Numbered from the stretch's first letter, positions 1-9,194 are shown. The stretch: DNA of 50,951 bases from Gammaproteobacteria bacterium (GCA_013373125.1 JABXIK010000113.1:1-50951), one strand, 5' to 3'. The notes: generated from the sequence alone by a model not told the origin. Made by a program: numbers and translations.

Positions 1-926
1 CTAGAACCAGATTCCACCGGATTTGGTGCATACATTTGCACGCGGTCACCAGAGGTAAATGTGCTAGATGAATCATTGTCCTGAAAGCCCGCAGTTAATA
101 GGTCAATGGCTTGGGTATTTACATTGCTGCCATTCCAAAGAAGACCAGTACTGCTAACGGCGGAAGCGGCACGTTGTGCGTTAGATAAGCCACCGGCCAC
201 AGACCAGTCGGCTGAATTGGCAGCGGCATATAAAAAGTTAGAAAAAATATCATCAATACCGGAAGCTTTTGCTCCTGAGGAAGCATTTGTCAAACTGGCA
301 AATCCCAAACCATGAGTGATTTCATGCAGTAGTACTGTGGTAAAACCAATATAGTTTGAAGCTGGAGTGCCAAAGCCATAATACCAACCATTACTGGCTT
401 GTAGACAGCCAGTGTTACCAATGTTGGCATTGAATTGAGCCGTAATATCAGAGCCCGCATCGTAATCATTGTTCCCAATGGCGTTAATTAAACCCACTGG
501 GTAAAACGTATTTACGACACCTGCCGAAGGAGTCACATTGCCTAGGTTGACTGTAGCTCCAGCACTACCTAGTGTGGCTGAAGAGGCATCGCAAGATAAA
601 GTGGTGAAATCAGCATCGACAATTAGTGTTTGTGGCGTATCAATTTGAGCTGCGACTAGTTCAGCGGCCTTGATGAATGAGAGCTTACGTTGAGCGCCAA
701 TCGTGGTGCCGTTGTTACCATCTATGGCTGAAATAGCAGTTGAATCACTGAAACCATTGTAGAAATTTAACTGGATGACAGTACCTGTAGTAGCGTCAGT
801 AACTGTGCAATTAGTATTAAAAGCAGCACCTGATGCTGTTGCAGTGTCAGAAGTATCACAGGCGGCCCCAAATGCCTGGCTACTGATCAATAACATCACA
901 GTTAAAACACTTATGATCCAAGCCAT
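1..926 (-). CDS. secreted zinc metalloprotease, 3' part outside window
   Basis: Reading the minus strand from the ATG at 926-924 gives an open frame with no stop to the window edge (308 codons), so the gene is 3'-truncated by the window. It begins with a signal peptide (MAWIISVLTVMLLISSQAFGA) and continues as a Ser/Thr/Asn-rich secreted protein. Near residue 200 it has HEITHGLGF, an HExxHG zinc-binding and catalytic motif. The last visible residues, including MYAPNPVESGS, resemble the stretch after the active site in secreted HExxH proteases that often carry PA domains. It probably degrades extracellular protein; the substrate cannot be told. An upstream ATG at 942 is out of frame. It is the last gene of a minus-strand run starting at HrpB, but a 195-bp gap suggests its own promoter. 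Confidence 0.8.
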   Translation of the reverse strand, partial: MAWIISVLTVMLLISSQAFGAACDTSDTATASGAAFNTNCTVTDATTGTVIQLNFYNGFSDSTAISAIDGNNGTTIGAQRKLSFIKAAELVAAQIDTPQTLIVDADFTTLSCDASSATLGSAGATVNLGNVTPSAGVVNTFYPVGLINAIGNNDYDAGSDITAQFNANIGNTGCLQASNGWYYGFGTPASNYIGFTTVLLHEITHGLGFASLTNASSGAKASGIDDIFSNFLYAAANSADWSVAGGLSNAQRAASAVSSTGLLWNGSNVNTQAIDLLTAGFQDNDSSSTFTSGDRVQMYAPNPVESGS

Positions 927-1121
927 GGCGCGTTGCCCTCATTGTATTGATTGTTGAGTGATCAATCTCACACTATTAAACATACAATTTGTGGCGGAAC
1001 CTGACGTAATGAATTGCTACTTATTCGTAAAAATTTGTAACCAAATTACGGGTATAAAGGGCTTGGTTGTTAAAGCTCATTTTTATAGATGAAAAGAGCA
1101 TATCCAGCTGGTGCAAGTGTA

Positions 1122-1580
1122 CTATTTGCTTGCTGGAACGGCTGGCTTGGGTACGACAGAATATTCGCGAATTTGAATGCTGCCATCTGGCATTTGCACC
1201 GCCACAGGCATTTGAGTAAAACGACCGTTGGCAGGTAATACAATGGTACCATCAGGGCGTTTATGAGTTTCCATTGGGCCTTCTAGTAATAGGCTGTCTT
1301 TAACCGCTTGCTGCATTTCCGGCGATAACTGATCAAAGTGCGGGTTGCCTGTTTTGCCTGGCGCTGGCGGTTGTGCGTTGCCGGATGTGGCGGTTGAGTT
1401 TGAATGGTCATGGTTGTGATCATGCTTTGTCGTAAGGCTAGATTGTGTTGGTGCGGCAGGCGACTGTTTGGCTGCTGGAGGATTTTGAGCTGAATTGGTT
1501 TCGACCAATTGCGGACTTTGCAAGTTATAGCCTACAACGATGGCAACCACGATTAATATCACCAAGCCTAAATACTTCAT
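1122..1580 (-). CDS. hypothetical membrane-anchored His-rich protein
   Basis: This 152-residue protein starts with a hydrophobic segment (residues 4-18) that serves as signal anchor or uncleaved signal, followed by a Pro/Ala/Ser/Gln-rich linker. The linker contains HDHNHDH (residues 53-59), which could bind a divalent metal. The C-terminal half (PHFDQLSPEMQQAVKDSLL and a short beta-rich tail with VVPKP) looks like a small periplasmic domain. No family is recognised. It lies 72 bp downstream of hrpB on the same strand and may be co-transcribed with it. Real coding is supported by the clean start, anchor and Pro-rich linker; the function is unknown. Confidence 0.65.
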   Translation of the reverse strand: MKYLGLVILIVVAIVVGYNLQSPQLVETNSAQNPPAAKQSPAAPTQSSLTTKHDHNHDHSNSTATSGNAQPPAPGKTGNPHFDQLSPEMQQAVKDSLLLEGPMETHKRPDGTIVLPANGRFTQMPVAVQMPDGSIQIREYSVVPKPAVPASK

Positions 1581-1652
1581 ACATTACCTACTTACATGAT
1601 GTGCGCATTTATTTGGACTACCCATCCAAAGAATCATTCCAAGCGCACACAT

Positions 1653-4157
1653 TTATTTTGAATTCTGCTCAGTATAGCGCTTTGTATGGCTACTGGCTTG
1701 TGCGTTTAATGGATCTTCCGGCCAAGGGTGTTTTGCATAACGCCCTCGGTTTTCTTTTCTAACGTCTGGATATGCTTCTCGCCAAAAGAAGGCTAAATCT
1801 TGCGTCATAGCCAATGGCCGTTGTGCTGGAGATAGCAAATGCAGATTCAACGTTATTTTTCCGTTGGCTATGGTGGGGGATTGCGCCAAACCAAAACACT
1901 CTTGTAACTTGGCTTTAATCACAGGCGGTGTTTGGGTGTAATCAATCGTGGCTTGGCGCCCTACAGGTAAGGTAAAGCTTGTCGGCAATAAGGCGTTAAG
2001 TTGTTGCTGTTCTGACCATTCAACACGTGACAAGAAAGCCTGTTGAAAATCTATCTGAGTTAACGCATCGGTTTCTAAAAAAGGGGCTAACCAGTGATCG
2101 GCATCGTCTTTAAGTGCCGTTTCTGAAAAATCAGGAAAACGCTCTGGGAATAATTCGTGGGCCAAATTTAAACGACATAATAATGCAGTGTGCACTTCGC
2201 TTTTTGGTAAGTAGTTTAAACCCTGTTGCTTGAATTGTTGTAAGTCGTAATGTTTTCGTGAATCTTTACTTGCGGGTTGAATGGTTTCTTCGAGAATTAA
2301 TTCACCCAATTTAATCTGTGAAATTTCATTCAAAGATTGTTTTTCACTGAGTTTAAGCTCTGATGTTTTTTTCAGTTGATCATTAAATATTGCTTGTACA
2401 GTTGCTTTGTCGGTTGTGCAAGCTAAGCGAATGATACTTTGAGCGTGTTGCCCAGCCTGTTGTGATTTCTGAATAAAACTCACAGCGAGAAATTCGGAAT
2501 GGGGCATATGATCGAGATTATGAAATTGGCAACCTTGCCCTGTACGTAGGCGATAACCTTTACCACGTTTTTGTGCAATGCGATCCGGGTACGCCAGCAT
2601 CACCAGTCGATGGGTTTCATCTGACTGAATTCGTTCAATTTTAATATTGGAAATGGCTGCGAATTTTTTGGCTTGTTTTCGAATGCGCTGGGCGATGTTT
2701 TGATTAACCTTAGCCCCTTCAAAAAATGAGGGGGTGTGTTCTTGTTCGAATAATTGCATGCGCAAATTCAAATCACTGTTAGGTTCGTCAAAATTAAGAG
2801 GGTCTCCTTCGCTAAGAAGGGCGGCTAAGATACAAGCGGTGTAGCCAAGTTCCCACTTTGGGGCTTGTATCATCATATGACCTAATCGTGGATGGGCACC
2901 TAACAGCGCAAGGGCATTACCGTGTTGGGTAATGACATCTTCATCCAGCGCATTTAAATGTTGCAATAATGCTTTGCTGCGACTCATGCGTGTTTCATCG
3001 GGCAGCGTCAGAAATTCATATTCACTTATATCCAAACTGCCCCAGGCGGCCAATGTTAAACACAATGGGGCGAGATCGCTGCGTTCAATGGCGTAAGCGC
3101 TAAATGCAGGTCGTCGTTGAAAGTCTTCTTCGCTGTAAAGTCGGTAGCATGTGCCAGCTTGTACTCGTCCAGCACGACCACAACGCTGTATGGCACTGGC
3201 TTGGCTGGCTTTCACTGTGATTAACTCATCCATTCCTTGGCGCACATTAAATTGATTGATGCGCTCTAAGCCTGAGTCGATCACCACGGATACTCGCGGC
3301 AAGGTTAAACTGGTTTTCGCAATGTCGGTGGCCAAAATGATTTTTTGTGGGCCTTTTTCTGCTATGACGGCTTGTTGTTGCTCTGCCGTGAGGCCAGCAT
3401 GCAGTGGCTCAATGACCAGCTTTTTTTGAACAAGCTCAGTAGCAAAAGACTCACCTAACAAGCGATGACACTGCTGAATCTCTTTTATGCCTGGTAAAAA
3501 AACCAGGATGTCATTTTCAATATCTTGTTTTTGGTTATTTATCGCCGTCAGCACTGCGTTTTTGATGGCATGAGTTAAGAAGGTAGATTCTGTTTGGGGC
3601 AAATAGTGAATGGCAACATCAAAACTGCGACCTTCACTTGTCACCATAGGGCAAGATAATCGCTTGGCTAATTCACCGCTATCTAATGTGGCTGACATGA
3701 GGATGAGTTTTAAATCCTCCCGCAAATAACTTTGGCATTGCAACACCAAGGCTAAGCCTAAATCGGTTTCTAAGTTACGCTCATGAAATTCATCAAAAAT
3801 GACCATGGCGCAATCGGGAATGTCATTTTCTTTAATTAAGCGTTGAGTCAGTATGGCCTCGGTCATGACAATAATACGATTCTTGTCACTGAGTTTGCGG
3901 CGTTCACCCGTGATTAACCCTATCGCCTCACCCACATCTTGGCTCAAGCTAGACGCCAATCTTCTTGCCACTTGCTCGGCAGCTAAACGTCTTGGCTCAA
4001 GCAGCCATATGGGGCCAGAGTAAGAATGGTCAATAAATGCTAATGGTAATTGAGTGGACTTACCGGCGCCGGGAGGCGCTTGCACGACTAGGCGATTGTG
4101 CTGGCTAATTTGTGCCACCACTTCAGGCAAAATGTGATTAATGGGGAGTGCGTTCAT
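1653..4157 (-). CDS. hrpB: ATP-dependent RNA helicase HrpB
   Basis: This 834-residue DExH-box helicase is close in length to E. coli HrpB (about 810). Visible motifs are the Walker A loop GAGKST (30-35), motif II DEFH (122-125) followed by ERNLE, SAT in motif III (SATLDSGELA), and motif VI QRCGRAGR. HA2-like and HrpB-specific C-terminal regions follow, ending in the HrpB-like HPWPEDPL segment. DEFHER and the long C-terminal domain separate HrpB from HrpA. The family is a cytoplasmic DEAH helicase whose exact RNA role is not well defined. The gene starts 25 bp from the upstream end of the divergent chemoreceptor open frame. Confidence 0.95.
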   Translation of the reverse strand: MNALPINHILPEVVAQISQHNRLVVQAPPGAGKSTQLPLAFIDHSYSGPIWLLEPRRLAAEQVARRLASSLSQDVGEAIGLITGERRKLSDKNRIIVMTEAILTQRLIKENDIPDCAMVIFDEFHERNLETDLGLALVLQCQSYLREDLKLILMSATLDSGELAKRLSCPMVTSEGRSFDVAIHYLPQTESTFLTHAIKNAVLTAINNQKQDIENDILVFLPGIKEIQQCHRLLGESFATELVQKKLVIEPLHAGLTAEQQQAVIAEKGPQKIILATDIAKTSLTLPRVSVVIDSGLERINQFNVRQGMDELITVKASQASAIQRCGRAGRVQAGTCYRLYSEEDFQRRPAFSAYAIERSDLAPLCLTLAAWGSLDISEYEFLTLPDETRMSRSKALLQHLNALDEDVITQHGNALALLGAHPRLGHMMIQAPKWELGYTACILAALLSEGDPLNFDEPNSDLNLRMQLFEQEHTPSFFEGAKVNQNIAQRIRKQAKKFAAISNIKIERIQSDETHRLVMLAYPDRIAQKRGKGYRLRTGQGCQFHNLDHMPHSEFLAVSFIQKSQQAGQHAQSIIRLACTTDKATVQAIFNDQLKKTSELKLSEKQSLNEISQIKLGELILEETIQPASKDSRKHYDLQQFKQQGLNYLPKSEVHTALLCRLNLAHELFPERFPDFSETALKDDADHWLAPFLETDALTQIDFQQAFLSRVEWSEQQQLNALLPTSFTLPVGRQATIDYTQTPPVIKAKLQECFGLAQSPTIANGKITLNLHLLSPAQRPLAMTQDLAFFWREAYPDVRKENRGRYAKHPWPEDPLNAQASSHTKRYTEQNSK

Positions 4158-4266
4158 GGGCAGGCATTATGCTTAGACAAAAATGGAATACAAGAGCCAG
4201 CAAAATCGAATACCTTGCCTATACTCAATAATTAGGAGCCATTATTTCATTTACGAAGGATTAGTA

Positions 4267-6408
4267 ATGAAGCTGTCATTTAAGTCATTACCGTTAAAAA
4301 ACAAGCTTTTAGGGGCCATAATAGCCGCCTTTGTTGTATTGGTAGTGATACTCAATACCAACCTTTCTATCAACCTTGATCAAATGAAGGAAGAATTGGT
4401 CTCGCAAACTCGAACCACTATGGAGCAGGAGTTGTTGGGCCGATTAAACAGTGAAGGGCAGCAAATTGGTCACCAAGTATCTGGCTATATCAATGGTGCA
4501 TTCCGAGTTTCATCAGGGGTGGCCAAAGCGTTATCGGAATCTGCGGCAAGTACCGAACATCAAATGACGCGGGCTCAAGTAAACCATGTGGTAAGTGCAA
4601 CCTTGGATACCCATAAAGACATTAGCTCCATTTACGCCCAATTTGAACGTAACGCCTATGATGGCCGTGATGACGAAATGGTCGGCAGTTCTGATATTTT
4701 CACCGTGGCGAATTCTGGTGCATTAGAGATTTATTGGATTCGCACGCCAGAGGGCAACTTAGAGCAACAACGTGTAGAAGATTCTGAAGAGAAGCACGCC
4801 GATGCTGTGGGCGAATTTGGAATTCGAGAAGCAGAGTGGTACCTGTGCTCGATGGATTCGAAGAAACCTTGCGCCTCCGAACCGTATCTTTACGAAATCA
4901 GTGAAGGCTACAGCGAGCTTATGACGTCGTTGGTCTCGCCAATTTTAGTCAATGGGCAGTTCAAAGGGGTCGTAGGCACGGATGTTAACCTGCCTATTTT
5001 CCAAAAAATAATCGATAAACGTGCCAAAGAGTTATATGGCGGTAAAAGCTCCATCACATTATTGAGTGAATTAGGCTTGGTAGCGGCTTCTAGCAAATAT
5101 AAAGATAAGCTGACGCGCCCATTGTCGGAATCTCGTGACACCTATGATGGCAAGTTATTAAAACTACATTCAGCAGAGCAAACCACTTGGTTACAAGATG
5201 GTACTTATTATGTGGCCACAAGTGTGCCCATTGCAGCCTCGGGAAATACTTGGTCAATCTTAATTGAGTTACCAGAAGAAGTGGTTTTAGCCAGTACCAA
5301 TGAATTGATCGATACCATTGACTCCAATATTTTAGAAATTGTGAGCATGGCGATTGGTATTGCATTAGTGGTGACTTTAATCGTCATCGGTGTGGTGGTT
5401 TTGATCATCAACTCCATTGTGCGCCCAATCAGAGAATTGGATGACATGGTACAAAATCTTGCCAGTGCAGATGGGGACTTAACCCAAGATATTCGTTTGG
5501 ATACCCATGCTGAATTAATTTCGCTAAGTAACGGTTTTAATAAGTTTATTGTGAAATTACGCGATATGGTGCAGCAGCTGAAAATCGTCGGGGATGCGGC
5601 AAAACACAGCGCCGTGCAAGGCAAACAAATTAACCAGCAAAGTTTGGAAGCCACCAATGATCAACAACGCGAAATTGATAGCGTGGTTACCGCGACAAAT
5701 GAGATGTCGGCAACCGCAACCGAAGTGTCACAGGTGGCAATTGAAGTAGCAGATAGTGCTAAGAGTGCGCGCGAAACCGTACTTAAATCGCAAAACTCTT
5801 TGTCTGGATCTGTGAATACGGTGCAGGAATTGACGGATGATATGCAACAAGCCAGTCAATCTATTTCCGAAGTGGCATCACGCACAGAAGACATTAACCG
5901 CATATTGGACGTGATTCGTGCCATTGCAGAACAAACGAATCTATTGGCGTTGAATGCGGCCATTGAGGCGGCTCGCGCAGGGGAGCAAGGTCGCGGGTTT
6001 GCTGTGGTGGCCGATGAAGTGCGTAGCTTGGCGTCCAAGACTCAAACCAGTACCGAAGAAATTAACCAGATGATTCAAAGCTTACAAGGCGGTGTGAAAC
6101 AGGCCGTAACTGTAATTGAATCTGGAACCAGTAAAGCCAAAGGCGCAATGGAAGAAACTCGAGAATCGTATGATGCATTAGCATCTGTAGTGGGGGATAT
6201 TTCCACCATTGCCGATCACATTACTCAAGTGGCCACAGCCGCAGAAGAGCAAAGCTCGGTCAGTGAAGAGATCAGCCGTAACCTCACCATCATTGGTGAT
6301 GCTGCCAAAGCTTTAGCTAATCTTGCCGGTGAGAGTAACCAGTCTAGCGTGGATCTAGAGCAAGAGATGTCGAAACTCGATCATCATCTAGCGTCATTGA
6401 AAACTTAA
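4267..6408 (+). CDS. methyl-accepting chemotaxis protein with Cache domain
   Basis: A 713-residue inner-membrane chemoreceptor. The open frame begins at 4183, but the ATG at 4267 is preceded by a GAAGGA ribosome-binding site and gives the normal N-terminus with a first membrane helix (about residues 12-32). A long periplasmic sensor of dCache type follows (about 45-340). The second membrane helix is [20 protein letters not shown], followed by HAMP and the signalling coiled coil with the highly conserved hairpin tip [20 protein letters not shown]. It reports ligand binding to CheA/CheW. There is no NWETF-like receptor tail. No chemotaxis genes lie nearby, so it is an orphan receptor; the ligand is unknown, although dCache sensors often bind amino acids or organic acids. 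Confidence 0.93.
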   Translation: MKLSFKSLPLKNKLLGAIIAAFVVLVVILNTNLSINLDQMKEELVSQTRTTMEQELLGRLNSEGQQIGHQVSGYINGAFRVSSGVAKALSESAASTEHQMTRAQVNHVVSATLDTHKDISSIYAQFERNAYDGRDDEMVGSSDIFTVANSGALEIYWIRTPEGNLEQQRVEDSEEKHADAVGEFGIREAEWYLCSMDSKKPCASEPYLYEISEGYSELMTSLVSPILVNGQFKGVVGTDVNLPIFQKIIDKRAKELYGGKSSITLLSELGLVAASSKYKDKLTRPLSESRDTYDGKLLKLHSAEQTTWLQDGTYYVATSVPIAASGNTWSILIELPEEVVLASTNELIDTIDSNILEIVSMAIGIALVVTLIVIGVVVLIINSIVRPIRELDDMVQNLASADGDLTQDIRLDTHAELISLSNGFNKFIVKLRDMVQQLKIVGDAAKHSAVQGKQINQQSLEATNDQQREIDSVVTATNEMSATATEVSQVAIEVADSAKSARETVLKSQNSLSGSVNTVQELTDDMQQASQSISEVASRTEDINRILDVIRAIAEQTNLLALNAAIEAARAGEQGRGFAVVADEVRSLASKTQTSTEEINQMIQSLQGGVKQAVTVIESGTSKAKGAMEETRESYDALASVVGDISTIADHITQVATAAEEQSSVSEEISRNLTIIGDAAKALANLAGESNQSSVDLEQEMSKLDHHLASLKT

Positions 6409-6427
6409 AATTGAGCGCAACGGTACT

Positions 6428-6469
6428 CAGGAGTATCATGGCCAAAAGAGGTACTTGTCATGACTCCTG
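6428..6469 (+). other. inverted repeat around the start of the small basic gene
   Basis: TCAGGAGT at 6428-6435 and ACTCCTGA at 6462-6469 are perfect 8-bp inverted repeats that enclose the ribosome-binding region (AGAGGT, 6447-6452) and start codon (6460) of the next gene. In the mRNA they could fold to limit translation, or the 26-nt spacing may be coincidence. Confidence 0.35.
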
Positions 6470-6651
6470 AATCGTCAAACAACAACGTGTTTAGTTTAGA
6501 TGGGGCCCGAGAGGCCAAAGAACACGATCGTAAAGAAGAAAAACTAGCGAAAATGGCTCAGCGCTTTGAGCAAGCTCTTCCTACTAAAGCAACTCCAGTG
6601 AAAGATTATTTAAAGAAAAAACGCAAAGCGAAAAATAAGAAAAAGCGTTGA
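6460..6651 (+). CDS. small, very basic hypothetical protein
   Basis: A 63-residue protein, charged throughout and ending in a Lys/Arg-rich tail (DYLKKKRKAKNKKKR). The middle (KEHDRKEEKLAKMAQRFEQAL) should form a charged helix. There is no cysteine, signal peptide or membrane segment. The start is supported by AGAGGT 7 bp upstream. The tail suggests nucleic-acid or ribosome binding, but this is inferred from charge only. It follows the chemoreceptor gene by 51 bp. No family is recognised. Confidence 0.6.
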   Translation: MTPESSNNNVFSLDGAREAKEHDRKEEKLAKMAQRFEQALPTKATPVKDYLKKKRKAKNKKKR

Positions 6652-6653
6652 GA

Positions 6654-6890
6654 CTAAAAAAACTCAACTGAACTATCTTGATACTTTTCTGACCTTGCGT
6701 TCATTTCCGTCATCACCATTTCATATAAATTGGTTAAACCTCTTTCATCCAGTTCATTGAGACTAACTCCTGCAAAAACGCGACGGGTGGTTCTTTCAAT
6801 TTCAAAACATTCTACGTGTGATGCCCCTAAACCAATTACTGTGATGCCCTCTTTACCAAATACTGGTTTCGAGCAAAATTCGCACTTCAT
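6654..6890 (-). CDS. CxxC/HxxC mini-protein, paralogue 1 (DUF2175-like?)
   Basis: A 78-residue protein opening with CEFC (C3, C6) and then HVEC (H25, C28), a spacing that would form one zinc ribbon or treble-clef-like site. The core GKEGITVIGLGASH is almost identical to the paralogue at 7113-7349. The C-terminal half (LNELDERGLTNLYEMVMTEMNAR) is helical. It resembles small DUF2175-type zinc proteins, but that assignment is from memory and weak. It converges with the small basic gene, with 2 bp between stops. A CRP-type palindrome at 7037-7052 lies about 150 bp upstream of the start. Confidence 0.7.
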   Translation of the reverse strand: MKCEFCSKPVFGKEGITVIGLGASHVECFEIERTTRRVFAGVSLNELDERGLTNLYEMVMTEMNARSEKYQDSSVEFF

Positions 6891-7036
6891 TTGTATCCTC
6901 GTAAATGTGAAGTTTTGGATGGTAAATACATTGGCTTTCTTGGATAGGTTAGGAATATTTGAGGTATATTAACCCTACAAAGTGCATGGTTATATGGCCG
7001 CAGTTGTGCCTGTCTATTTTTAAAAGCGGCCTATTA

Positions 7037-7052
7037 TGTGATTCGTGTCACA
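7037..7052. promoter_or_regulatory. perfect CRP-type palindrome TGTGA-N6-TCACA
   Basis: TGTGATTCGTGTCACA matches the CRP/Vfr consensus TGTGA-N6-TCACA in both half-sites, and the dyad extends outward (TTA...TAA). It lies between the two paralogous mini-protein genes, centred about 154 bp upstream of the start at 6890. Activation from a promoter near 7000 is geometrically possible. Confidence 0.65.
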
Positions 7053-7112
7053 TAAAATCTGTATTGAACGGGTAATCAATTGTAAGCAAATGTGTCGAGC
7101 ACTCAGGAGCGT

Positions 7113-7349
7113 TTAAAAAAGCTCCACCTCCCGCTGAGTGGAATCGAGCGAACGCGCATTTTTCTCGGTAATGACTTTTTCATATAAATCATTAAAAGCA
7201 TGGTCATCTAATTCAGAGATTAGAATACCAGCGAAAACACGGTACATCGCCTTTTCTCTTTCAAAGCATTGGATATGGGCGGCACCAATGCCGATGACAG
7301 TAATACCGTCTTTGCCATAAACCGATTGTTGGCAAATTTCACATTTCAT
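7113..7349 (-). CDS. CxxC/HxxC mini-protein, paralogue 2
   Basis: A 78-residue paralogue of the protein encoded at 6654-6890, with the same length and the same candidate metal ligands: CEIC (C3, C6) and HIQC (H25, C28). The shared block is GKDGITVIGIGAAH. The C-terminal half is less conserved (SELDDHAFNDLYEKVITEKNARS), as expected after tandem duplication and drift. No catalytic residues can be named. A single structural zinc ion and a role in protein-protein or nucleic-acid contact are plausible. A 222-bp spacer separates the two copies, so each may have its own promoter. Confidence 0.7.
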   Translation of the reverse strand: MKCEICQQSVYGKDGITVIGIGAAHIQCFEREKAMYRVFAGILISELDDHAFNDLYEKVITEKNARSLDSTQREVELF

Positions 7350-7523
7350 ATATACCTCTAATTCGAATGATTATTCAGAAACTTTGCGGGATATATACGA
7401 ATGACTTTACGGTTTGGTTGTCACTAATTGTGATGAAGTGTATCGAGTTGTAAGCGCAAAACGCAGCAGAATGAAAAGCGTATGACTAGTGTGAAATGAC
7501 ATTAGCTCGGATTAAATTTTGTG

Positions 7524-7808
7524 CTAATGATGGATGCTTTTACTAATAAAGATGGTTAGCTGATCGCTGAGCTCACCAAAGGATTCTACATAATTTGAGA
7601 TGAGCGTATTCACCCCTTTAGCTAAGCAGAAGCCTTTATTGGAATGCAAAAAGTCTTTTTTTAGCTGGGTGGCTTGGGGTTTCAAATGCAGTTTTTCAAT
7701 GTCATTACCAAAGCAAGTGAGGGCGGCTAGCGCGGCTTCTGCTTGGCACTGATCTGTTACTAAATTGAAAAATGGGTATTTATCTGGAGCCTTCATAAAG
7801 TTGCACAT
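7524..7808 (-). CDS. small hypothetical protein
   Basis: A 94-residue soluble protein with no recognised family: an N-terminal MKAPDKYPFFNLVTDQCQAE, three cysteines (one in LTCFGND) and a predicted mainly helical fold. The start could be 7808 or the ATG at 7796; neither has a strong ribosome-binding site. A perfect CRP-type palindrome (7831-7846) sits only 23 bp upstream of the first start, close enough to block transcription if it is used as an operator. The gene shares strand and neighbourhood with the two CxxC/HxxC paralogues. Confidence 0.55.
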   Translation of the reverse strand: MCNFMKAPDKYPFFNLVTDQCQAEAALAALTCFGNDIEKLHLKPQATQLKKDFLHSNKGFCLAKGVNTLISNYVESFGELSDQLTIFISKSIHH

Positions 7809-7830
7809 CTGTACTATGTCTTATGCATTA

Positions 7831-7846
7831 TGTGACTTAAATCACA
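7831..7846. promoter_or_regulatory. perfect CRP-type palindrome TGTGA-N6-TCACA
   Basis: TGTGACTTAAATCACA matches both CRP half-sites exactly. It lies between the 3' end of trmA (7944) and the start of the 94-residue gene (7808). The closeness to the start codon favours repression, or a promoter very near the start. It is the second such site within 0.8 kb. Confidence 0.65.
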
Positions 7847-7943
7847 GCTACTCTGTAGGAGAATTGTAAGCAAATGTAGTCCTGCCAAGTTCACATCTTG
7901 GCAGGTAAGTGGGCGTATGTTACGACCGTAGTTATAAGTGGGT

Positions 7944-9026
7944 TTATTTGGCTTGTAGGTAAGCCCCACACTCGATGTGATGGGTGTAAGGGAACTGGTC
8001 AAACATAGCAAAGCGTTTAACAACGTGGGTTTTGCTCAGTTGTTTCAGGTTTTGCTCCAGTGTATCTGGGTTGCAGCTGATATAAATAATATTGGGATAG
8101 CGACTAATCATGTCACAACTGGCTTCGTCCAAACCGGCTCTTGGGGGGTCCACAAGAACGGTTTCGAAATTGGCGTCTTCTAAACCTAAACCGGTTAGAC
8201 GTTTGCGCAGATGTGTACCGTTCATATGCTCGGTAAATTCTTCTGCACTCACGCGAGCAAAGGTGACGTTTTCAATTTGGTTTTCGGCTTTGGCAAAGTT
8301 AGCCGCGTTAATGGAGGTTTTGGAAATTTCAGTGGCGAACACGCTACGATATTGATCCGCAAGGGCTAAAGAGAAGTTGCCGTTACCACAATATAGTTCC
8401 AATAAATCCGTGTTTGGTTCGCTGGCACAACTACGCGCCCAACTCAGCATTTTTTCATTCACTTTGGCATTAGGTTGGGTGAAACTGGCTTCAATTTGCT
8501 GGTATTTTAAAGATTTACCATCAACGTTTAATTCTTCAATGACAAAATCTTGATCCAGTAATAAACGCATTTTGCGAGCACGACCAATGATATGAATGCC
8601 TAATTCTTGTTTGATCTTTTTCGCGGCGTCAATCCAAGCATCATCTAATTGTTTGTGATAAATCAGAGTGACCAGCATTTCTCCCGATAGGGTATTTAAG
8701 TATTCCACTTGAAACAGTTTGTGCTTCAGGATGGCCTCAGAGTTGATAGCTTGAATGAGTTTGGGCATCAATTCGCAGATGGCCAAGCTGGTAATAGGGA
8801 AGTCTGTAATCTTGATAGGATCAGTTTTGGTACCAGGCTCAAACATGGCGTGGAAGCATTCTTCCCCTTCATGCCAAATACGGAATTCTGCGCGTTGGCG
8901 GAAATGAGTGGGTTCACTGGTAAACACTTCTATGTCACCTACATGAAACTGGGCAAATTGAGCTTGTATGCGGCTTTGTTTCTCGGCCAATAAGCTGGAG
9001 TATTGTTCCGGTATCACTTGATGCAT
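7944..9026 (-). CDS. trmA: tRNA (uracil-5-)-methyltransferase TrmA
   Basis: A 360-residue enzyme that methylates U54 of tRNA (T-loop m5U) using S-adenosylmethionine. Family marks are FRQRAEFRIWH (43-52), the SAM-binding motif LYCGNGNFSLAL (211-222), DPPRAGLD (293-300), and the nucleophile C318 in ISCNPDTL, with the general base E352 in HIECG. Length and motif order match E. coli TrmA (366 residues), not the longer iron-sulfur RlmD. It is monocistronic by spacing. Confidence 0.96.
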   Translation of the reverse strand: MHQVIPEQYSSLLAEKQSRIQAQFAQFHVGDIEVFTSEPTHFRQRAEFRIWHEGEECFHAMFEPGTKTDPIKITDFPITSLAICELMPKLIQAINSEAILKHKLFQVEYLNTLSGEMLVTLIYHKQLDDAWIDAAKKIKQELGIHIIGRARKMRLLLDQDFVIEELNVDGKSLKYQQIEASFTQPNAKVNEKMLSWARSCASEPNTDLLELYCGNGNFSLALADQYRSVFATEISKTSINAANFAKAENQIENVTFARVSAEEFTEHMNGTHLRKRLTGLGLEDANFETVLVDPPRAGLDEASCDMISRYPNIIYISCNPDTLEQNLKQLSKTHVVKRFAMFDQFPYTHHIECGAYLQAK

Positions 9027-9129
9027 GAACCACTACCTACGACATTTAAAATAGCCGCGCATTATAGGGCAAAGCGGGGTCGTCACCAATGGGGCGTGAC
9101 CCTGAAATAGCGTATTCCACCGGATGTGG

Positions 9130-9147
9130 TTCAAACATGTGTTTGAA
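9130..9147. promoter_or_regulatory. PsrA-type operator upstream of tesB
   Basis: TTCAAACATGTGTTTGAA has 8-bp perfect inverted arms around a TG centre. It contains CAAAC-N4-GTTTG, matching the (G/C)AAAC-N2-4-GTTT(G/C) motif known for the Pseudomonas TetR-type regulator PsrA, which senses long-chain fatty acids. It lies about 80 bp upstream of the tesB start, a fitting target. Confidence 0.55.
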
Positions 9148-9154
9148 TAACTTA

Positions 9155-9194
9155 GAGTTAGTGTGTTTAATCTAGAATTAGTGTGTTTAATCTA
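9155..9194. repeat. tandem 20-bp direct repeat, two copies
   Basis: Two adjacent 20-bp units (9155-9174 and 9175-9194) read GARTTAGTGTGTTTAATCTA with a single difference (G or A at position 3). They lie between the PsrA-type dyad and the tesB ribosome-binding site, where a core promoter would be expected, so the copy number could change promoter spacing. Confidence 0.75.

Noticed and set aside
4183..4266. N-terminal extension of the chemoreceptor (28 residues)
   Set aside because: The ATG at 4267 has a good ribosome-binding site and gives the usual membrane helix position; the extension has no such signal.
5090..5657. Minus-strand frames inside the chemoreceptor gene
   Set aside because: They are antisense shadows of a clear, family-matched gene, with Cys/Ser-rich composition.
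6438..6460. Upstream ATG at 6438 for the small basic gene
   Set aside because: It is out of frame with the conserved basic reading frame.
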